A stretch of DNA of 64,000 bases. Source: Alphaproteobacteria bacterium (GTDB lineage Bacteria; Pseudomonadota; Alphaproteobacteria; UBA8366). The position numbers and the translations under genes were made by a program. This document shows, piece after piece, positions 47,832-56,534 of the stretch (the stretch's first letter is position 1; the number at the start of each line of letters is the position of its first letter). Below the pieces are notes generated by a model. It was given only the letters and a program-made list of their open reading frames with translations, did no database searches and had not been told where the DNA came from. The stretch is from assembly GCA_028281325.1 (NCBI GenBank), contig JANQKC010000023.1, positions 92,612 to 156,611 on the forward strand, read 5' to 3'.

Positions 47832-49604
47832 TTAGTTGGCTGTCTCGGCGTGCGCGGAGGCGCCAGTCTTGCCGGCTTTTTCGAACAAGAAATCGGCAAT
47901 CAGTTGCCGAATACGATCGCATTGCGCCTGGCGGTACGGGAATACTTTCAGATCGCCGCCGTTGGCGATGGCCATCGCGCTATTGACTTCGTACACGATT
48001 ACTCGGCCGTCTTGCAGGAACCCGAAGTCGAAGCCGTAGATATCCAGCGTCGTGGCGTCGATGATCTCCCGAAAGAATTCCTCCGGTGGTGCGCCGAGCA
48101 ATTCCGTCGGATTTTCCCAGAACGCGACCTCCTCTTTGTCGAGGCCCAAAGCCGCCCATTTCTCGGGTCCGTGTTCCCAGTTGTGGACATTCCAAGCGAA
48201 GTCGGCGCGCAGACCGTCGGGAACGATGCGGCCGCCCATGCAAGCAAGGCGGTAGCGCCGGAACAAGCCGTCCTCTGATGCGCAGTCGTGGTACTGGATC
48301 GCGTAGAATCTAGAATGCGGATTCTTCCGGAGAAAGTCGCGCAGGGTGTCTTCATCCTCGGCTAGAAGGACGCCGTGGCCGAAATGCGTATGGCGCGGGC
48401 GTAGGATGATCGGGAATTGTATACGGGCCAGGATGAGTCCCTGGGTTGCGTCGATATCCGTTTCATGTTCGACCGCAATCGTTTCCGGAAAAACGAAACG
48501 GTCCGCGTTGGCGAATCGCTTGGCATTCGCTTCGCGCGTGGCCGCACGAACCGCCGTTGGCGCATTGACGATCGGCATGGGGAGACCCGCGACAAACTGT
48601 TCGAACCGGTCCGCGTGGCCGCGCAATTCGATTTGCTCAAAGACCGGTCGGTTGTTGAACGCCACATCGAACTGCGAGAGGTCCAACGCCTCGGCCGGAT
48701 CGTGACCCGTGTCCACAATGGCGTGGGTGTAGGCAACGCGCCCAGCCGGTAGAATGGCGGTGAAATTACCCGAAGTGTACTTGACCGGTTGGCGGCCGAT
48801 ATCCGTGAAACTGTCGCCTCCCAACGGTTCCAACACAAGGACCCGCAGGTCGGGGGGGCCGTCGCTGCGCTCGGCGCAGGGAAATTTTTGGAATGCCGCG
48901 GCGGTCACCCGCTTGGCGTGGATCGTATCGCCGCATTGGAAGCTCGCGGCGGCCAATGCGCGATAATGTTTCATCTGGCTGGCGTCCGCCGACAGGACGG
49001 AGGCGAAGGCCTGACGCGCTTCCGGAAACCTGTTCATGCGGAACAAGAGCCGACCCCAATGGTAGGTTCGTTGCGTCTTCGATCCGACATGTCGGTTCAC
49101 GGCCTCTCGAATCACGGCGGCGGCTTCCTCGAATCGCCGCGCCTCGGTCAGTGAATCGGCAAGCGCCATTCTGCAGTAGGCGTCGGTCGGTCGCGCCGTG
49201 ATCGCGATCTTGAAATCTCTGATGGCCTCGGCGTACCGGCCGCGCGCGGCGTTAAGGGTGCCACGGTGGCGACGGCCGAGGTAATGGTTGGACTCCGCCT
49301 CGACCGCCGCGTTCAGATGATGCATCGCGGCGTCGAACTCGTTTTCTCGGACAAGGACCGCGCCGAGGTTGCTGCGCACGGTCGGGTCGTCCGGCAGCAG
49401 GGCGAGCGCCGCCTCGGCGCGCTGACGGGCGAGGGCGATGTCCTTTTGTTGCATGGCGATGGTGAAACTGAGGGCGTGCGCCTGGGCGTCCTTGGGCGTC
49501 TCCACCAATATGGCGGCCAGCAGTGTCTCGGCCTCGTCCAACTGTCCGTTCTTCACGGCCTCGGACGCGCGTGTAAAGGGTGTCGGTTCCTGCAACTCGC
49601 TCAT
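47832..49604 (-). CDS. TPR plus ATP-grasp-like fusion protein (paralogue A)
   Basis: A 590-residue protein colinear with its downstream neighbour: TPR region with KNGQLDEAETLLAAILVE, linker domain with RVLVLEPLGGDSFTD, and ATP-grasp-like module with RPRHTHFGHGV (402-412), FYAIQYHDCASEDGLFRRYR and the metal site DIYGFDFGFLQDG / YEVNSAM. Shared blocks such as YHDC-S-DGLFRRYRLAC and LGLDKEE are almost invariant, whereas the TPRs have drifted, as if catalysis is kept and partner contacts differ. No signal peptide is seen, so it is probably cytosolic. The gene is 26 bases upstream of its paralogue. Confidence 0.75.
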   Translation of the reverse strand: MSELQEPTPFTRASEAVKNGQLDEAETLLAAILVETPKDAQAHALSFTIAMQQKDIALARQRAEAALALLPDDPTVRSNLGAVLVRENEFDAAMHHLNAAVEAESNHYLGRRHRGTLNAARGRYAEAIRDFKIAITARPTDAYCRMALADSLTEARRFEEAAAVIREAVNRHVGSKTQRTYHWGRLLFRMNRFPEARQAFASVLSADASQMKHYRALAAASFQCGDTIHAKRVTAAAFQKFPCAERSDGPPDLRVLVLEPLGGDSFTDIGRQPVKYTSGNFTAILPAGRVAYTHAIVDTGHDPAEALDLSQFDVAFNNRPVFEQIELRGHADRFEQFVAGLPMPIVNAPTAVRAATREANAKRFANADRFVFPETIAVEHETDIDATQGLILARIQFPIILRPRHTHFGHGVLLAEDEDTLRDFLRKNPHSRFYAIQYHDCASEDGLFRRYRLACMGGRIVPDGLRADFAWNVHNWEHGPEKWAALGLDKEEVAFWENPTELLGAPPEEFFREIIDATTLDIYGFDFGFLQDGRVIVYEVNSAMAIANGGDLKVFPYRQAQCDRIRQLIADFLFEKAGKTGASAHAETAN

Positions 49605-49731
49605 CGAGAGTCCTTCGTTCCAACGGCGTTCCGAGCGATAGTACCGTCTTGTGAAGGGCTAAGCCGAATCCCTCGAAGAGATAATCCTTTTGCGCCGACC
49701 GCGGGATATTTGGCGGGCCATGCTGGACCGC

Positions 49732-50466
49732 TCAGCGCGCGCGCTGCACCGCCTCTATGTACCGTTGGATGCGCGCTTTGAGCCCGGGTTGGGCGGCCGA
49801 GACGACCAGATCGGCCATGTCCTCGGCGCGCGTGTCCCGCGCGGTGGCGTTGAACAGCGCGTGCGTCGCCGCCGGTTGCAGTGTTTTGGCGGCGGTCGTG
49901 GCCGTCTCGACAAGCGCCGGCCAGTCCTCTTCGGGGGCCAGGCCGGTGGCGAATCCGATGTCCTTGGCCTCGTCCGCATCGAAGGCGCGGGTCTCGTTCT
50001 GGATTGCCCGGGCGGCGTCGGCGCCGATCCGTGCGGTCAGCCGCCGGGTGCCCAGGACGATTCCGAAGGCCAGGCCGGGCATGCGGAAGGCGGCGCCGGG
50101 CGCGGCGATCCGCTGGCTGCAGGCGCAGAAGATGTCGGCGCCCGCGCCCATGGCGCGGCCCTTGGCCAAGGCGAGCGTCGGGAAGGGCAGATAGAACAGC
50201 TTCTGCAGCAGCGTTTCGATCCGGATGAAGCGCAGCACCAGATCGCCGTCGCTGCGCGCCGCGATGTCGCTGAGATCGAAGCCGGCGCAAAAATGCTTTC
50301 CCGCGGCATCGAGAATCAGCAGCCGGGTTTTCCCGTCATCGGCCGCGGTCACGGCATCGGTGAGCGCGTTGACCATCTCTTCGTTCAGCGCATTCGCCTT
50401 TTCGGGCCGGTTCAGGGTGACGCGGACCACGCCCGCGCCGTCGGTGTTTACGGTAACGACCGTCAT
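49732..50466 (-). CDS. Enoyl-CoA hydratase/isomerase (crotonase) family protein
   Basis: A 244-residue crotonase-fold protein. The oxyanion-hole segments KHFCAGFDLSDIA and GRAMGAGADIFCACSQ are visible. The two glutamates used by classical enoyl-CoA hydratases are not: the first position is Asp in GADIFC and the PE dipeptide is PG in FRMPGLAFG. It may therefore be an isomerase, a hydrolase or a CoA-ester lyase rather than a hydratase. It lies nine bases downstream of the PhyH-type gene on the same strand. Confidence 0.85.
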   Translation of the reverse strand: MTVVTVNTDGAGVVRVTLNRPEKANALNEEMVNALTDAVTAADDGKTRLLILDAAGKHFCAGFDLSDIAARSDGDLVLRFIRIETLLQKLFYLPFPTLALAKGRAMGAGADIFCACSQRIAAPGAAFRMPGLAFGIVLGTRRLTARIGADAARAIQNETRAFDADEAKDIGFATGLAPEEDWPALVETATTAAKTLQPAATHALFNATARDTRAEDMADLVVSAAQPGLKARIQRYIEAVQRAR

Positions 50467-50475
50467 GCTATCGGC

Positions 50476-51390
50476 CTAGACGTGCGCCGGCTGCGGCGCG
50501 GTTTGCTCTTCGGCGTCGAAGTAGCGGTTCTCCAGAATGCTCTGGTTGTCGTAGATCGAGTTCTTCTGGCTATCCGGCCGAAGCGGCAGCGGAATGCGCA
50601 TCGGCGCCGGGTCGACACGCGGCGTCAGCGTCGGTTCGCCTCGGACGATCCGGTTGTTGAAGTCCTCCAGGCTGCCCTTCATATCGACGATCGGCCAGGC
50701 ATCCACCGCCGCATAGGCCTGCAACAGGAAGGTGCGCGGCCGGCTTGACCGGTTATAGGCCGACCCGTGGACCAGCCGGGCATGATGCACGGTCAGCGTG
50801 CCGGCGGGGCCGGTCAACGGAACGGCGCTCGCAAAGTCGAGATCGCAGGCATCCGGGTCCATCGCGCCGCAGAAATATCCCCGGGCGTGATGATCGTAGG
50901 TCGGGCCGGTATGCGTGCCCGGCAGGACCATCATCGGTCCGTTTTCTTCGGTGCAGTCGTCGAGATAGATGCCGACGGCGAGCACGGAGTCATTGGTGTG
51001 CGGGTAAAACGCCCAATCCTGATGCCATTCGACCGATTCGCCATGCCCGGCGGACTTCATATTCACTTTGGTGTTGTGCACGCGAATGCCGCTGGGCCCG
51101 AGAAGGGGGTCGAGAATGTCCATGATCAGCGGTTCCGCCGCATGGGCGTGGAAGAAATCGGAATTCGCATGCGGCGACTTGATCCGCCGGACCCGTGGCG
51201 TATCCGGCGTGTGGGACGGGTCCAGGTCCAGGACGTCGTTGTTCTCGGTAAGGTTGACGGCGTCCGCCACCATCCGGTCGACTTCGGCCTTGATCTCGGC
51301 GAGGCGTGTTGGGGCGACCGCATTGGGGATTACGATGTACCCCTGTTCGAAATAGGTATCGACCTGTTCCTGGGTCAGTCCCGCCGCCAT
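50476..51390 (-). CDS. Phytanoyl-CoA dioxygenase (PhyH) family protein
   Basis: A 304-residue Fe(II)/2-oxoglutarate-dependent oxygenase. The facial triad is visible as the HxD of SVEWHQDWAFYPHTND and the distal His of HHARLVHGSAYNRSSRP, with Arg nearby for 2-oxoglutarate. Such enzymes hydroxylate CoA esters or small molecules; the substrate is unknown. ATG at 51390 with AAGGACG just before it is preferred to the upstream codon. Context (crotonase beside it, CoA-transferases divergent) points to oxidation of a CoA-linked or carboxylic substrate. Confidence 0.88.
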   Translation of the reverse strand: MAAGLTQEQVDTYFEQGYIVIPNAVAPTRLAEIKAEVDRMVADAVNLTENNDVLDLDPSHTPDTPRVRRIKSPHANSDFFHAHAAEPLIMDILDPLLGPSGIRVHNTKVNMKSAGHGESVEWHQDWAFYPHTNDSVLAVGIYLDDCTEENGPMMVLPGTHTGPTYDHHARGYFCGAMDPDACDLDFASAVPLTGPAGTLTVHHARLVHGSAYNRSSRPRTFLLQAYAAVDAWPIVDMKGSLEDFNNRIVRGEPTLTPRVDPAPMRIPLPLRPDSQKNSIYDNQSILENRYFDAEEQTAPQPAHV

Positions 51391-51580
51391 CGTCCTTCTC
51401 CTGCATCGACCATGTGACGCTATCATATCGGGTTACGGCATGGCGGGCGAGGGCCGCGGCGCGGAATTCGGCGTGTCGGTGATGGATTTGACAGGGTCGC
51501 GGGAATCCGGGAGCTTTTGGGCGTGTCCGGCCGGGCATCGGCCTACAGCGGTCACATCGTAATCCGGAGGATGGTCAGGG

Positions 51581-52783
51581 ATGGCGGACGAACTCGCCTT
51601 CGAAGGGCTCAAGGTATTCGACATGTCGCAAGGCGTGGCGGCGCCCTATTGCGGCATGCTGTTGGCGCAGAACGGCGCCGATGTCATCAAGATGGAGCCG
51701 CATGCGCCGGGCGATTGGAGCCGCGCGATGGGCAAGCCCTATGGCGACCAAAGCGCCAGCTCGGTGATCCTATGCCGCGGCAAGCGCAGTATTGCGCTCG
51801 ATCTGAAGAAGCCGATGGGGAACGAGATCGCCAAGCGGCTCGCCGCGGAGGCGGATGTGGTCCTGCAGAATTACCGCCCCGGCGTGATCGAGAAATTCGG
51901 CCTCGATTACGACTCGGTCCGCGCCGGCAACCCGGACGTGGTCTATTTGTCGCTGACCGGGTTCGGCCCGACCGGCCCGAAAGCGAAGCTCCCGGCGACC
52001 GATTCCGTCATGCAGGCGTTCACCGGTTTCATGTCGATCAACCGGGACGAATCCGGTACGCCGCAACGCATCAACTATTATGCGATCGACGTGATCACCG
52101 GCCTTTATGCCTTCCAGGCGGTCTCCAGCGCGCTGTACCGGCGGGCGACAAAAGGCGGCGGCAAGCATATCCGCACCAGCCTGTTGGAGTCGGCGCTCGC
52201 CTTTCAGGACGTCAAGATGGTGGAATTCCAACTGGAAGGCCCGGTCGCGGAACCGATCGGCGCGCCGGTCGGCACCTTCAAAAGCAAGGACGGTCATATC
52301 TGCGTCAACGCGCGACGCGACCCGCATTTCCAGGCGCTGTGCCGGTTGCTCGGACGAGAAGAGCTGATCGACGATCCGCGCTACGCCGACGCGCGCTCGC
52401 GGGTCGCCAACCGCGACGAGTTGTTGGCGATCGTACAAGACGCCATTGCCACGCGGACAACGGCGGAATGGGTCGAGTCGCTCAGCGCGTTCGATATCCT
52501 GAACGCCCCGGTCAACGATTACGGCAATCTCTTCGCGGAGGCGCAGGTCAAGTCGGTCGGTGCCGTGCGCTGGGTGGAGCATGATGTCGTGGGGTCGGTG
52601 CCGATGGGCAACATCGCCGGCGTGCCGGCGGCCGCGACGAACAATCCCCGCTCGCATGCCCCGCATATCGGCCAGCACAGCCGGGAAATTCTCGCCGAAC
52701 TGGGCATGAGCGAAGCGGAGGTCGACGCCCTTTGCGCGGACGGTACGGTCGCGACCTATGACAGCAAACTGGCAGCGGAATAG
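51581..52783 (+). CDS. Class III CoA-transferase (CaiB/BaiF family), copy 1
   Basis: A 400-residue family III CoA-transferase. Conserved blocks are LKVFDMSQGVAAPYCGMLLA, the RGKRSIALDLKKP loop and YLSLTGFGPTGP. The catalytic aspartate that forms the acyl anhydride is Asp170 in YYAIDVITGLYAFQA. It moves CoA between carboxylates. ATG at 51581 follows a purine-rich stretch. The second copy starts eight bases after the stop. Substrates cannot be read from the sequence; the family includes formyl-CoA, carnitine and succinyl-CoA users. Confidence 0.92.
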   Translation: MADELAFEGLKVFDMSQGVAAPYCGMLLAQNGADVIKMEPHAPGDWSRAMGKPYGDQSASSVILCRGKRSIALDLKKPMGNEIAKRLAAEADVVLQNYRPGVIEKFGLDYDSVRAGNPDVVYLSLTGFGPTGPKAKLPATDSVMQAFTGFMSINRDESGTPQRINYYAIDVITGLYAFQAVSSALYRRATKGGGKHIRTSLLESALAFQDVKMVEFQLEGPVAEPIGAPVGTFKSKDGHICVNARRDPHFQALCRLLGREELIDDPRYADARSRVANRDELLAIVQDAIATRTTAEWVESLSAFDILNAPVNDYGNLFAEAQVKSVGAVRWVEHDVVGSVPMGNIAGVPAAATNNPRSHAPHIGQHSREILAELGMSEAEVDALCADGTVATYDSKLAAE

Positions 52784-52791
52784 GAAACGCG

Positions 52792-54012
52792 ATGAATGAT
52801 GAACCGGCCTTCGCCGGCCTCAAGGTCTTCGACGCCTCGCAAGGGGTGGCCGCGCCGCATTGCGGGCTGCTGCTGGCGCAACACGGCGCGGATGTCGTCA
52901 AGTTGGAGCCGTTGAACGGGGATTGGGGCCGTGTGCTCGGCAAGAGCTTGGGCGATTACAGCCCGTATTCGCTGATCGTGAACCGCGGCAAGCGCAGCAT
53001 CGCGCTCGATCTGAAAACGGAGGAAGGGCGCGCGATCGCCCAGCAATTGGCCGCCGAAGCCGACGTGATGCTGGAAAACTTCCGGCCGGGGGTGATGAAA
53101 CGGTTCGGGCTCGATTACGACTCGGTCCGCGCCACGAATCCGAACCTCGTCTATATGTCGCTGACCGGGTTCGGGCAGACCGGTCCCTACAGCAGCCGGC
53201 CCGCGACCGACATGGTGCTGCAGGCGTTCAGCGGCTGGATGTCGATCAACAAGGATCCTTCCGGCAAGCCGCAGCGGGTCAACATGGTGGCGATCGACGT
53301 CATGTCGGGCCTGTACGCGTTCCAGGCGGTTAGCGCGGCGTTGTACCGCAAGGCGATGAAGGGGGTCGGCACGCATATCGAGTTCAGCTTGATGGAGGCG
53401 GCGGCCGCCCTACAATCCGCCCCGGTGGTCGAGCATCATTTCGGCATCAACCGCGCCGAAGGCATCGGCGTGCCGATCGGCGCGTTCAGGACCAAGGACG
53501 GGTTCATCAACATCAACGCCCGCCGCGATCCGGTCTTCGCCAAGTTCTGCCGATTGATCGGGCGGGAAGACCTTATCGAAGACCCGCGGTTCAAGACGCC
53601 GGAAGCCCGCATCGAGAACGAAGCGCCGTTGCTCGCCATGATCGAGGAAGCGATCCAAACGCGGACCACGGCGGAATGGGACCGTGATCTGACCGAATTG
53701 GATATCCTGCATGCGGCGGTCAACGATTACGGCGATTATCTCGCCGACGGCCATGTCCGGGAAACCGGCGTGGTGTCCTATGTGGAGCATGAAACCGTCG
53801 GTACGATTCCGATGACCAAGATACCCGGCCTGCCGGCCGCCGAATCCGGCAGTCCGCTTTCGCACGCGCCGCATATCGGCGAACACACCGTCGAAATCCT
53901 GACAGGCCTCGGCTTCAGCGAGGAGAAGATTTCCGGGTTGTGCGATGGCAAGATCGTCGGGCAATACGATCCCGGCAAGGCGCCTGCGAATGTAGGAATG
54001 GCACCTCCTTGA
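52792..54012 (+). CDS. Class III CoA-transferase (CaiB/BaiF family), copy 2
   Basis: A 406-residue paralogue of the preceding gene, clearly similar along its whole length (RGKRSIALDLKTEEGR, SLTGFGQTGPYSSRPATD, catalytic Asp169 in NMVAIDVMSGLYAFQA). Tandem placement and high similarity suggest a local duplication, but both keep the catalytic Asp. It may form a homodimer or interlock with copy 1, since these enzymes are intertwined dimers. Confidence 0.92.
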   Translation: MNDEPAFAGLKVFDASQGVAAPHCGLLLAQHGADVVKLEPLNGDWGRVLGKSLGDYSPYSLIVNRGKRSIALDLKTEEGRAIAQQLAAEADVMLENFRPGVMKRFGLDYDSVRATNPNLVYMSLTGFGQTGPYSSRPATDMVLQAFSGWMSINKDPSGKPQRVNMVAIDVMSGLYAFQAVSAALYRKAMKGVGTHIEFSLMEAAAALQSAPVVEHHFGINRAEGIGVPIGAFRTKDGFININARRDPVFAKFCRLIGREDLIEDPRFKTPEARIENEAPLLAMIEEAIQTRTTAEWDRDLTELDILHAAVNDYGDYLADGHVRETGVVSYVEHETVGTIPMTKIPGLPAAESGSPLSHAPHIGEHTVEILTGLGFSEEKISGLCDGKIVGQYDPGKAPANVGMAPP

Positions 54013-54298
54013 TGAGAAACTTTTTTTCGCACAACTTTGGATAGGCATAATTGCCAGCTTGGTATGTCGTGCTGCGCGTCTGGGTCACGTCTGTCTGGAA
54101 CCGTTAAATAGCGGAAACTTAATAAATTTATTGCGAATTCGGAACGAATATTGGATATCTCCGATCTGAGATTCTTAACTGATCTGGCCAAAATTATCGA
54201 TGCATTACAATTTATTATAGAAATCTGGTTGGAAAATTTTAACGATCCCCAATTAGAACCCCGTCTCCAGATCTAACCCGAGTTGATGGAGCGGCACG
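54013..54298. other. AT-rich intergenic region before the chemoreceptor gene
   Basis: About 286 bases with no credible coding frame. It holds AT-rich runs such as AATAAATTTATTG and CAATTTATTATAG suited to a promoter for the chemoreceptor, but no confident -35/-10 pair or terminator was identified. Confidence 0.5.
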
Positions 54299-56263
54299 AT
54301 GTCGGCGTTTCTCAATAATCTCCGTATTAACTTACGTATGGGCCTATTGGCTGGGCTGACGTTTGCAAGCATCGTCATTCTCGGCTGTGTATATTTTGTC
54401 GGTGATGCTTCGATGGGGCGTTCCTTTGCGTCCGCCGACGAATACGGCAACCTGGGTCATCTGGCGAACAAGGTTGAAATCGGGGCGCTGCAAATGCGTC
54501 GAAATGAAAAGGATTTTTTACTGCGCCGGAATTTGAAGTATGTCGATAAGTATGAGAACGCTGCGAATTCGGTCCTGGTTGCACTCGACGAAATGTCGAC
54601 ATTGTCCGTCGCCGAGTCTGTCCGTAAGGATATCGCCGCAGTACGCGCTGGCATCAATCAGCACAAACTCCAGTTTCAGAAGGTGGTCGGTCTCCATCAA
54701 AAACTCGGGTTGAATGAGAAAGAGGGCCTGCAAGGAGACCTGCGAAAGGCGGTCCATGCTGTCGAAAGCAAATTGAAAGAAGTGAATTTGGATTCGCTGA
54801 CGGTCAAGATGCTGATGATGCGCCGGCATGAGAAGGATTTCATGCTGCGGAGCGCCAAAAAATACATTGGCCGGATCGACGAGCGCCGCGCGGAATTCGA
54901 TACATTGCTTGCGCAGAGTGACGCGCCTTCCGGGTTCAAGGAAGAAGTGACCGCGTTGATCGAAAGCTACCAACAAGGGTTTCATAATTGGGCCAAGGTA
55001 GCCACCATCGTGCGGAATGAAACCAAACTTTTGAGCAAGATTTTCGCCGAGATCGCACCGAACTTCGCTGTGACGTTCAAGGCTGCAACCGAAGGCTCGG
55101 GTGCCGCGAAGGATACTCTTGCAAACGCCCGCAGTTTCACCCGTGTGTCGTTTTTTGCCGCGAGCGCGGTGGTCATGGCTATTGCCCTCGGCCTGACATT
55201 TCTCGTCGGGCGGACGATTGTAACGCCGATCCTCTCAATGACCGGCGCGATGAAATCACTTGCCGACGGTAATCACGAGGCCGAGATTCCGGGCGTGGAC
55301 CGTAAGGACGAGATCGGGTCCATGGCCGCTGCCGTGCAAGTGTTCAAGGTCAATGCGATTGAGCGGGAACGATTGGAAAGCGAGCAACACGCGGAACAAG
55401 AGAAACGGCGGCAGCGAACCGAGCGTATGGAATCGCTTACCAAGGCGTTCGACGCGCAGGCGATGGAGATTGTTACGACGGTTGCCGAGGCTGCGACCGG
55501 TATGCGATCGACCGCCGAGAATTTGACGTCGACAGCGGAGAGAACCAACCAGCAGACTACCGCGGTGGCCTCCGCGTCCGAACAGGCGACGGCCAATGTG
55601 CAGACCGTCGCGGCGGCATCCGAGGAGATGTCTGTGGCGATCAGCGAGATCAACCGTCAGGTAGCTCAGTCATCTGATATCGTTAACAAGGCGAACTCTG
55701 AAGCACAGCGCACCAACGCCACCGTACAAGGGTTGGCCGCCGCGGCGCAGAAGATCGGCGAGGTCGTCGACTTGATCAGCGAAATCGCCGAGCAAACCAA
55801 TTTGCTGGCATTGAATGCCACGATCGAGGCGGCGCGCGCTGGCGAAGCCGGCAAAGGATTCGCGGTTGTGGCGTCCGAGGTTAAGAACCTTGCCAACCAA
55901 ACAGCGAAGGCGACCGAAGAAATCTCCGTGCAAGTGGCCGACATGCAGTCGGTCACGGGCGATGCTGTCGAGGCGATCGAGACCATTGGCGATACGATCG
56001 GTGAGATCAACGATATCGCCAACACGATCGCCGCTGCGGTCGGCGAGCAGGGAAATGCCACCAGGGAAATCGCAGACAATACCCAACAGGCGGCGACGGG
56101 AACGCAGGAGGTGAGCAGCAATATCACCGCCGTGACCGAAGCGACCACTGAGTCGGGTAAGGCGGCGCAGGATGTCTTGAACGTGTCTGCCGAACTGTCG
56201 CAACAGGCCGATATGCTACGGGCCGTTATCGAGCAATTCCTCTCCGACGCAAAAGCGGCCTAA
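54299..56263 (+). CDS. Methyl-accepting chemotaxis protein with HBM-type sensor
   Basis: A 654-residue chemoreceptor. A first membrane helix (about residues 14-34) and a second (about 287-310, AVVMAIALGLTFLVG) flank a periplasmic all-helical sensor with two copies of the R-x-x-EKDF-x-x-R motif (RRNEKDFLLRR at 67-77 and RRHEKDFMLRS at 175-185), as in helical bimodular (HBM) sensors. HAMP follows (to about 365), then the signalling domain with the tip EIAEQTNLLALNATIEAARAG. HBM receptors known elsewhere sense organic acids such as TCA intermediates; the ligand here is unknown. Confidence 0.9.
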   Translation: MSAFLNNLRINLRMGLLAGLTFASIVILGCVYFVGDASMGRSFASADEYGNLGHLANKVEIGALQMRRNEKDFLLRRNLKYVDKYENAANSVLVALDEMSTLSVAESVRKDIAAVRAGINQHKLQFQKVVGLHQKLGLNEKEGLQGDLRKAVHAVESKLKEVNLDSLTVKMLMMRRHEKDFMLRSAKKYIGRIDERRAEFDTLLAQSDAPSGFKEEVTALIESYQQGFHNWAKVATIVRNETKLLSKIFAEIAPNFAVTFKAATEGSGAAKDTLANARSFTRVSFFAASAVVMAIALGLTFLVGRTIVTPILSMTGAMKSLADGNHEAEIPGVDRKDEIGSMAAAVQVFKVNAIERERLESEQHAEQEKRRQRTERMESLTKAFDAQAMEIVTTVAEAATGMRSTAENLTSTAERTNQQTTAVASASEQATANVQTVAAASEEMSVAISEINRQVAQSSDIVNKANSEAQRTNATVQGLAAAAQKIGEVVDLISEIAEQTNLLALNATIEAARAGEAGKGFAVVASEVKNLANQTAKATEEISVQVADMQSVTGDAVEAIETIGDTIGEINDIANTIAAAVGEQGNATREIADNTQQAATGTQEVSSNITAVTEATTESGKAAQDVLNVSAELSQQADMLRAVIEQFLSDAKAA

Positions 56264-56307
56264 ACGGACAACCGTACGTGCGCCCTCGTACGTACGGTTG
56301 TCCGTTT
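56262..56307. terminator. Long hairpin after the chemoreceptor gene
   Basis: A perfect 17-bp inverted repeat, AAACGGACAACCGTACG (56262-56278) and CGTACGGTTGTCCGTTT (56291-56307), with 12 bases between that add one more pair. The left arm overlaps the stop codon of the chemoreceptor gene. The T-run is short (TTTAAT), so it may stop transcription in both directions or protect mRNA ends. Confidence 0.7.
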
Positions 56308-56534
56308 AATGGGCGTGAGTCGAGCGATTCCAACAGATTCTCGGGGTAAACGTTTGCCCGACCGAGCTTTAGAATCCGCGGTAAACCGTATATTTAGTTG
56401 GAAAACTAGGGGTGTGGCTGCTGCTGCTGATACAGGTGTGGGATATCCGCTCCGGCCCCGTACGTAATAAACCACCGCAGGAAGTGCTGCCCAAGCGATA
56501 TCAGTGTTGTATGCGTACGATCGGTCGTAAGGTT

